Shown: piece after piece, positions 8,880-11,194 of the stretch
How positions within the stretch are numbered: position 1 is the stretch's first letter
How the letters are laid out: each line of letters starts with the position of its first letter
Origin: JBBCJT01 sp037190665
GTDB taxonomy: Bacteria > Pseudomonadota > Alphaproteobacteria > Acetobacterales > Acetobacteraceae
Assembly (NCBI GenBank): GCA_037190665.1
Contig: JBBCJT010000135.1
Coordinates: forward strand, 1-11,194
Direction: 5' to 3'
DNA length: 11,194 nt
The notes under the pieces: generated by a model
What the model saw: the letters and a program-made list of their open reading frames with translations, nothing else
Told to the model about the DNA's origin: nothing
Databases searched by the model: none
Translations under genes and position numbers: made by a program

Positions 8880-10289
8880 ATGGCTTTCCAGCACCGCTTC
8901 GACCCCACCACGCTGCGCGAGTACGACATCCGCGGGATCGTCGGCCGGACCCTGCACCCTGCCGACGCCTTCGCCATCGGCCGCTGCTTCGGCACCATCG
9001 TCGCCCGCGCGGGCGGCACGACGGTCGCCGTCGGCCGCGACGGCCGCGTCTCCGGCCCCGAGCTCGAGGGCGCGCTGGTCGAGGGGCTGGTCGCCTGCGG
9101 GCTGAAGGTGCTGCGCATGGGCGTCGGGCCGACGCCGATGCTGTATTTCCTGAACGTTGCGCGCGGCTGCGACGGCGCGGTGCAGGTCACCGGCAGCCAC
9201 AACCCGCCCGACTACAACGGCTTCAAGATGGTGCTGAAGGGCAAGCCGTTCTTCGGCAAGCAGATCCAGCAGATCGGCGAGATGGCCGCCGCCGGCGACG
9301 TGGTCGCCGAGGGCAAGGGCAGCGTCGAGGCGGTGGACATCGCCGACGAATACGTGGCCCGGCTGGCGAAGGACTGGGACGGCGGCGACCGGGCGCTCAA
9401 CATCGTCTGGGACAACGGCAACGGCGCGGCCGGCGACGTGCTGGCGAAGCTGGTGAAGAAGCTGCCCGGCAAGCACACGGTCCTGTTCGGCGAGATCGAC
9501 GGGGCGTTCCCCAACCACCACCCCGACCCGACCGTGCCCAAGAACCTCGAGGCGCTGATCGCCGAGGTCGCGAAGCGGAAGGCCGATCTGGGCGTCGCCT
9601 TCGACGGCGACGCCGACCGGATCGGCGTGGTGGACGACGAGGGCCACGTGCTGTTCGGCGACCAGCTCCTGGTCGTGATGGCGCGGGACGTGCTGAAGCG
9701 GCACCCGGGCGCGACCATCATCAGCGACGTGAAGGCGTCCCAGGTGCTCTTCGACGAGATCGCAAGAGCGGGCGGTAACCCGTTGATGTGGAAGACCGGC
9801 CACAGCCTGATCAAGGCGAAGATGGCGGAAATCAAGTCGCCGCTCGCCGCCGAGATGTCCGGCCACGTCTTCTATGCCGACAAGTGGTACGGCTTCGACG
9901 ACGCGCTCTATGCCGCCGTGCGCCTGCTCGGCATCGTGGCGCGCATGGACGGCAAGCTGTCCGCCGTCCGCGCCGCCCTGCCGCAGGTGATCAACACGCC
10001 GGAGCTGCGCTTCGACTGCGACGACCGTCGCAAGTTCGAGGTCGTCTCCGAGGTCGCCGCGCGGCTGAAGGCCGAAGGGGCCCGTGTGGCGGATACGGAC
10101 GGCGTGCGCGTGCAGACCGAGGACGGGTGGTGGCTGCTCCGTGCGTCCAACACGCAGGCCGTGCTGGTCGCGCGTGCCGAGGCGACGAGCGAGGCGGGGC
10201 TGGAGCGGCTGAAGCACGCGCTGGCGGCGCAGCTCGAGGCGAGCGGGCTGGCGGCGCCGGACTTTTCGGGCGCAAACGCGGGGCACTGA
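8880..10289 (+). CDS. manB: Phosphomannomutase/phosphoglucomutase (alpha-D-phosphohexomutase family)
   Basis: This cytoplasmic enzyme interconverts mannose-6-P and mannose-1-P and, in the bifunctional PMM/PGM (AlgC-like) group, glucose-6-P and glucose-1-P. It would therefore supply GalU. From ATG 8880 it has 469 residues, typical of the group. All four signature loops are present: phosphoserine loop VTGSHNP (Ser106), metal-binding DGDADR (242-247), sugar-recognising EMSGH (325-329), and the C-terminal phosphate-binding LLRASNTQ. GRDGRVSGPEL (52-62) is also typical. An in-frame upstream ATG at 8817 would add 21 unrelated residues inside ugd. ATG 8880 has TGAGGA (8867-8872) at 8 bases and is preferred. 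The symbol is by family; pgm, algC or pmm would be equally defensible, since substrate preference cannot be read from the sequence. Confidence 0.94.
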   Translation: MAFQHRFDPTTLREYDIRGIVGRTLHPADAFAIGRCFGTIVARAGGTTVAVGRDGRVSGPELEGALVEGLVACGLKVLRMGVGPTPMLYFLNVARGCDGAVQVTGSHNPPDYNGFKMVLKGKPFFGKQIQQIGEMAAAGDVVAEGKGSVEAVDIADEYVARLAKDWDGGDRALNIVWDNGNGAAGDVLAKLVKKLPGKHTVLFGEIDGAFPNHHPDPTVPKNLEALIAEVAKRKADLGVAFDGDADRIGVVDDEGHVLFGDQLLVVMARDVLKRHPGATIISDVKASQVLFDEIARAGGNPLMWKTGHSLIKAKMAEIKSPLAAEMSGHVFYADKWYGFDDALYAAVRLLGIVARMDGKLSAVRAALPQVINTPELRFDCDDRRKFEVVSEVAARLKAEGARVADTDGVRVQTEDGWWLLRASNTQAVLVARAEATSEAGLERLKHALAAQLEASGLAAPDFSGANAGH

Positions 10290-10293
10290 CCCT

Positions 10294-10334
10294 ACCCCGT
10301 GCGTAGAAAGGCGGGGTGCTGCCACGCGCCCCGC
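10294..10334 (+). terminator. Terminator region of the nucleotide-sugar operon (two alternative hairpins)
   Basis: GCGGGGTGC (10311-10319) pairs with GCGCCCCGC (10326-10334), giving a 9-bp stem with one G-U pair and a 6-base loop, 21 bases after the phosphohexomutase stop; TCATT follows. A second stem, ACCCCG (10294-10299) with CGGGGT (10312-10317), shares the central arm and therefore excludes the first. The region lies between convergent genes, so it probably ends transcription from both sides. Confidence 0.6.
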
Positions 10335-10356
10335 TCATTGCCAGCGCCGCGGCCTT

Positions 10357-10683
10357 TCAGCCGTGGCTGGTGCTAAGCACGACGTCGATCGCCGAGATGA
10401 TGCGGCTGCTGTGCTGATCGTCCGCCAGCGAGGCCAGCGGAGCGCCAAGCGCGGCGGCCGGAACCGTCTGGAGTTGCAGGGGATCGAGGATCACGGTGCT
10501 CCCGTTGATCTCGAAACGCGGCGCCATTTCCGGGTAGCTGCCGGCGCCCACGGCTCCCGCGGCCAGTAGCGGCGCGACGAGGCGCCGCGCGTGGCCATCG
10601 AAACGCTGTGACTGGACGACCACGACGTAAGGTATCGCGTCGCGGTTGCGGCCGGGGTTCCGATGGACGTCGAATTGGGCCAT
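10357..10683 (-). CDS. ccdB: CcdB-family toxin
   Basis: A 108-residue CcdB homologue, the toxin of a type II toxin-antitoxin pair. Known CcdB proteins poison DNA gyrase by trapping its GyrA subunit on DNA. Family features are the start MAQFDVHRNPGR, a VVVVQSQ strand where CcdB has FVDVQSD, RLVAPLL (where CcdB has R-V-I-P-L), YPEM, the late segment LQTVPAAALG (TVPV type) and the C-terminal helix IISAIDVVL. The tail ends in STSHG and lacks the terminal Gly-Ile (Trp-Gly-Ile in F plasmid CcdB) that contacts gyrase, so potency is uncertain. The ATG shares its A with the TGA of ccdA (TGATG), giving strict coupling. Expression should be repressed by CcdA and CcdA-CcdB complexes at the upstream operator. 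Confidence 0.9.
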   Translation of the reverse strand: MAQFDVHRNPGRNRDAIPYVVVVQSQRFDGHARRLVAPLLAAGAVGAGSYPEMAPRFEINGSTVILDPLQLQTVPAAALGAPLASLADDQHSSRIISAIDVVLSTSHG

Positions 10684-10928
10684 CAGAGGGTCGAGAATTC
10701 GTCCCCGAACGCCCCGTGCGCGGCGATGAAGCCGTTCGAGGCAGCGACGAGGGCATCAATCTGCTGACGGGCCTGCTCGCGCTTGCGCTGCTCGGCCTCG
10801 ACGAACTCCGCCAATAGGCCCTCCACCGTTTCCGAAAGATTGGGCGTCAATTCCTTGGCCTCCTTCACAAGGTCCTGGTTGAGGCTGAGGTTCACGGGGC
10901 GCTTCAGCGCGAGTCGGTCATAGCCCAT
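10683..10928 (-). CDS. ccdA: CcdA-family antitoxin
   Basis: An 81-residue CcdA homologue. It neutralises CcdB and represses the operon. The N-terminal part (PVNLSLNQDLVKEAKEL, about 11-27) is a ribbon-helix-helix DNA-binding segment forming the dimer that contacts the operator. After LSETVEGLLAEFVEAE comes a long charged helix (about 44-65), and the tail NGFIAAHGAFGDEFSTL matches the CcdB-binding tail of F plasmid CcdA (RFIEMNGSFADENRDW). The ATG at 10928 has an excellent AGGAGG (minus strand, 10934-10939) 5 bases upstream. It is the first gene of the operon, as expected for an antitoxin, and its stop overlaps the start of ccdB by one base. Length and layout are complete, with no sign of decay. 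Confidence 0.92.
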   Translation of the reverse strand: MGYDRLALKRPVNLSLNQDLVKEAKELTPNLSETVEGLLAEFVEAEQRKREQARQQIDALVAASNGFIAAHGAFGDEFSTL

Positions 10929-10944
10929 GGAGCCCTCCTGGCAG

Positions 10945-10966
10945 GGATGCGCATCCTATGCGCATA
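10945..10966 (-). promoter_or_regulatory. CcdA operator: two adjacent palindromes
   Basis: GGATGCGCATCC (10945-10956) and TATGCGCATA (10957-10966) are perfect palindromes lying end to end and sharing the core ATGCGCAT (10947-10954 and 10958-10965). Their centres are 11 bp apart, about one helical turn, so two dimers would bind the same DNA face. They cover the -10 box and part of the spacer of the ccdAB promoter. That is the expected arrangement for a ribbon-helix-helix autorepressor. Confidence 0.75.
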
Positions 10967-10981
10967 CGGGCTGCGAGTCAC
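10953..10981 (-). promoter_or_regulatory. ccdAB promoter
   Basis: On the minus strand a -35-like GTGACT (10981-10976) and a -10-like TAGGAT (10958-10953) are separated by exactly 17 bases. Each matches the sigma-70 consensus at four positions. Transcription would start near 10946, giving a leader of about 18 bases before the ATG that carries the AGGAGG. The twin palindromes overlap the -10 box and spacer. Confidence 0.6.
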
Positions 10982-11089
10982 CTACTCAGAAAGCAGCGCG
11001 GCCGTGCGCTCGAACTCCCGCGTGCGGCGAAACGGTGAGCCGTTGCGGAGCCGCGCGAGGTAGGCTATCGCCCGCCGCTCACGTTCCAA
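10982..11089 (-). pseudogene. Short coding-like stretch, possible gene remnant
   Basis: Reading leftward from a TTG at 11089 to the TAG at 10984-10982 gives 35 residues including AIAYLARLRNGSPFRRTREF and ending in TAALLSE. Codon third positions are mostly G or C, like the real genes here. There is no ATG or GTG start, and the frame closes (TAA) inside the antisense of the tRNA. It may be the 3' end of a gene lost by rearrangement, a tiny gene with a TTG start, or chance in GC-rich DNA. I do not recognise the product. Confidence 0.25.
11043..11071 (+). promoter_or_regulatory. Candidate promoter of tRNA-Leu(UAG)
   Basis: TTGCGG (11043-11048) and TATCGC (11066-11071) are 17 bases apart and 30 bases upstream of the mature tRNA. 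Each box matches the consensus at only three or so positions, so this is the best candidate seen rather than a firm promoter. Confidence 0.35.
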
Positions 11090-11101
11090 GGCCGGCGGGC
11101 C

Positions 11102-11186
11102 GCGGGCGTGGTGGAACTGGCAGACACGCCGGATTTAGGTTCCGGTGGCGCAAGCCGTGGGGGTTCAAATCCCTCCGCCCGCACCA
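11102..11186 (+). tRNA. tRNA-Leu, anticodon UAG
   Basis: Class II tRNA. The acceptor stem GCGGGCG (11102-11108) pairs with CGCCCGC (11176-11182), followed by discriminator A and an encoded CCA (11184-11186). The anticodon stem CCGGA/TCCGG encloses loop TTTAGGT, with anticodon TAG at 11136-11138, reading CUA and other CUN leucine codons. The long variable arm (TGGCGCAAGCCG) and the T-arm GTTCAAATC fit leucine. It differs clearly from the tRNA-Leu(GAG) at the left end, so it is an isoacceptor and not a duplicate. Confidence 0.97.
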
Positions 11187-11194
11187 TCCGCCCC

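Noticed and set aside
6088..10325. Several long minus-strand frames opposite the J-domain, galU, ugd and phosphohexomutase genes (6088-7560, 7367-9202, 8655-10325)
   Set aside because: All overlap enzymes with complete catalytic motifs, overlap each other, and have antisense-type amino-acid composition.

Overview
The window looks like chromosomal DNA from a GC-rich alphaproteobacterium. The codon third positions are overwhelmingly G or C, and the protein types suggest Rhodospirillales/Acetobacteraceae. That placement is inferred from gene content and composition, not from a search. It runs from one tRNA-Leu gene (anticodon GAG) to another (anticodon UAG), both on the + strand and both with an encoded CCA end.

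Left part: tRNA-Leu(GAG), with a well-placed promoter, is followed by a full-length malic enzyme of the MaeB type (malic domain plus phosphotransacetylase-like domain). A perfect 10-bp hairpin separates it from a convergent gene for an exported family-5 (dipeptide/oligopeptide/nickel type) ABC substrate-binding protein, which has no permease or ATPase genes beside it.

Middle part: three poorly characterised genes lie on the + strand. The first is a 315-aa protein with an N-terminal four-cysteine zinc ribbon and a C-terminal motif resembling a His-Me finger (DNA/RNA non-specific) endonuclease. The second is a small von Willebrand factor A (VWA) protein with MIDAS-type residues. The third is a membrane-anchored protein with a C-terminal J domain. 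The last two overlap by ATGA. They lead into a tight nucleotide-sugar operon: galU (UDP-glucose synthesis), ugd (UDP-glucuronate synthesis) and a phosphomannomutase/phosphoglucomutase. These three enzymes connect glucose-6-P or mannose-6-P to UDP-glucose, UDP-glucuronate and mannose-1-P, precursors for exopolysaccharide, capsule or LPS.

Right part: after a hairpin terminator region, a complete CcdA/CcdB toxin-antitoxin operon lies on the - strand. Its start-stop codons overlap, its promoter is recognisable, and two adjacent palindromes sharing the core ATGCGCAT cover the -10 element, which is a convincing autoregulatory operator. A short coding-like stretch of unknown origin lies between it and tRNA-Leu(UAG). 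No insertion sequence, CRISPR array, rRNA or riboswitch was recognised. No gene-free stretch exceeds 300 bases.
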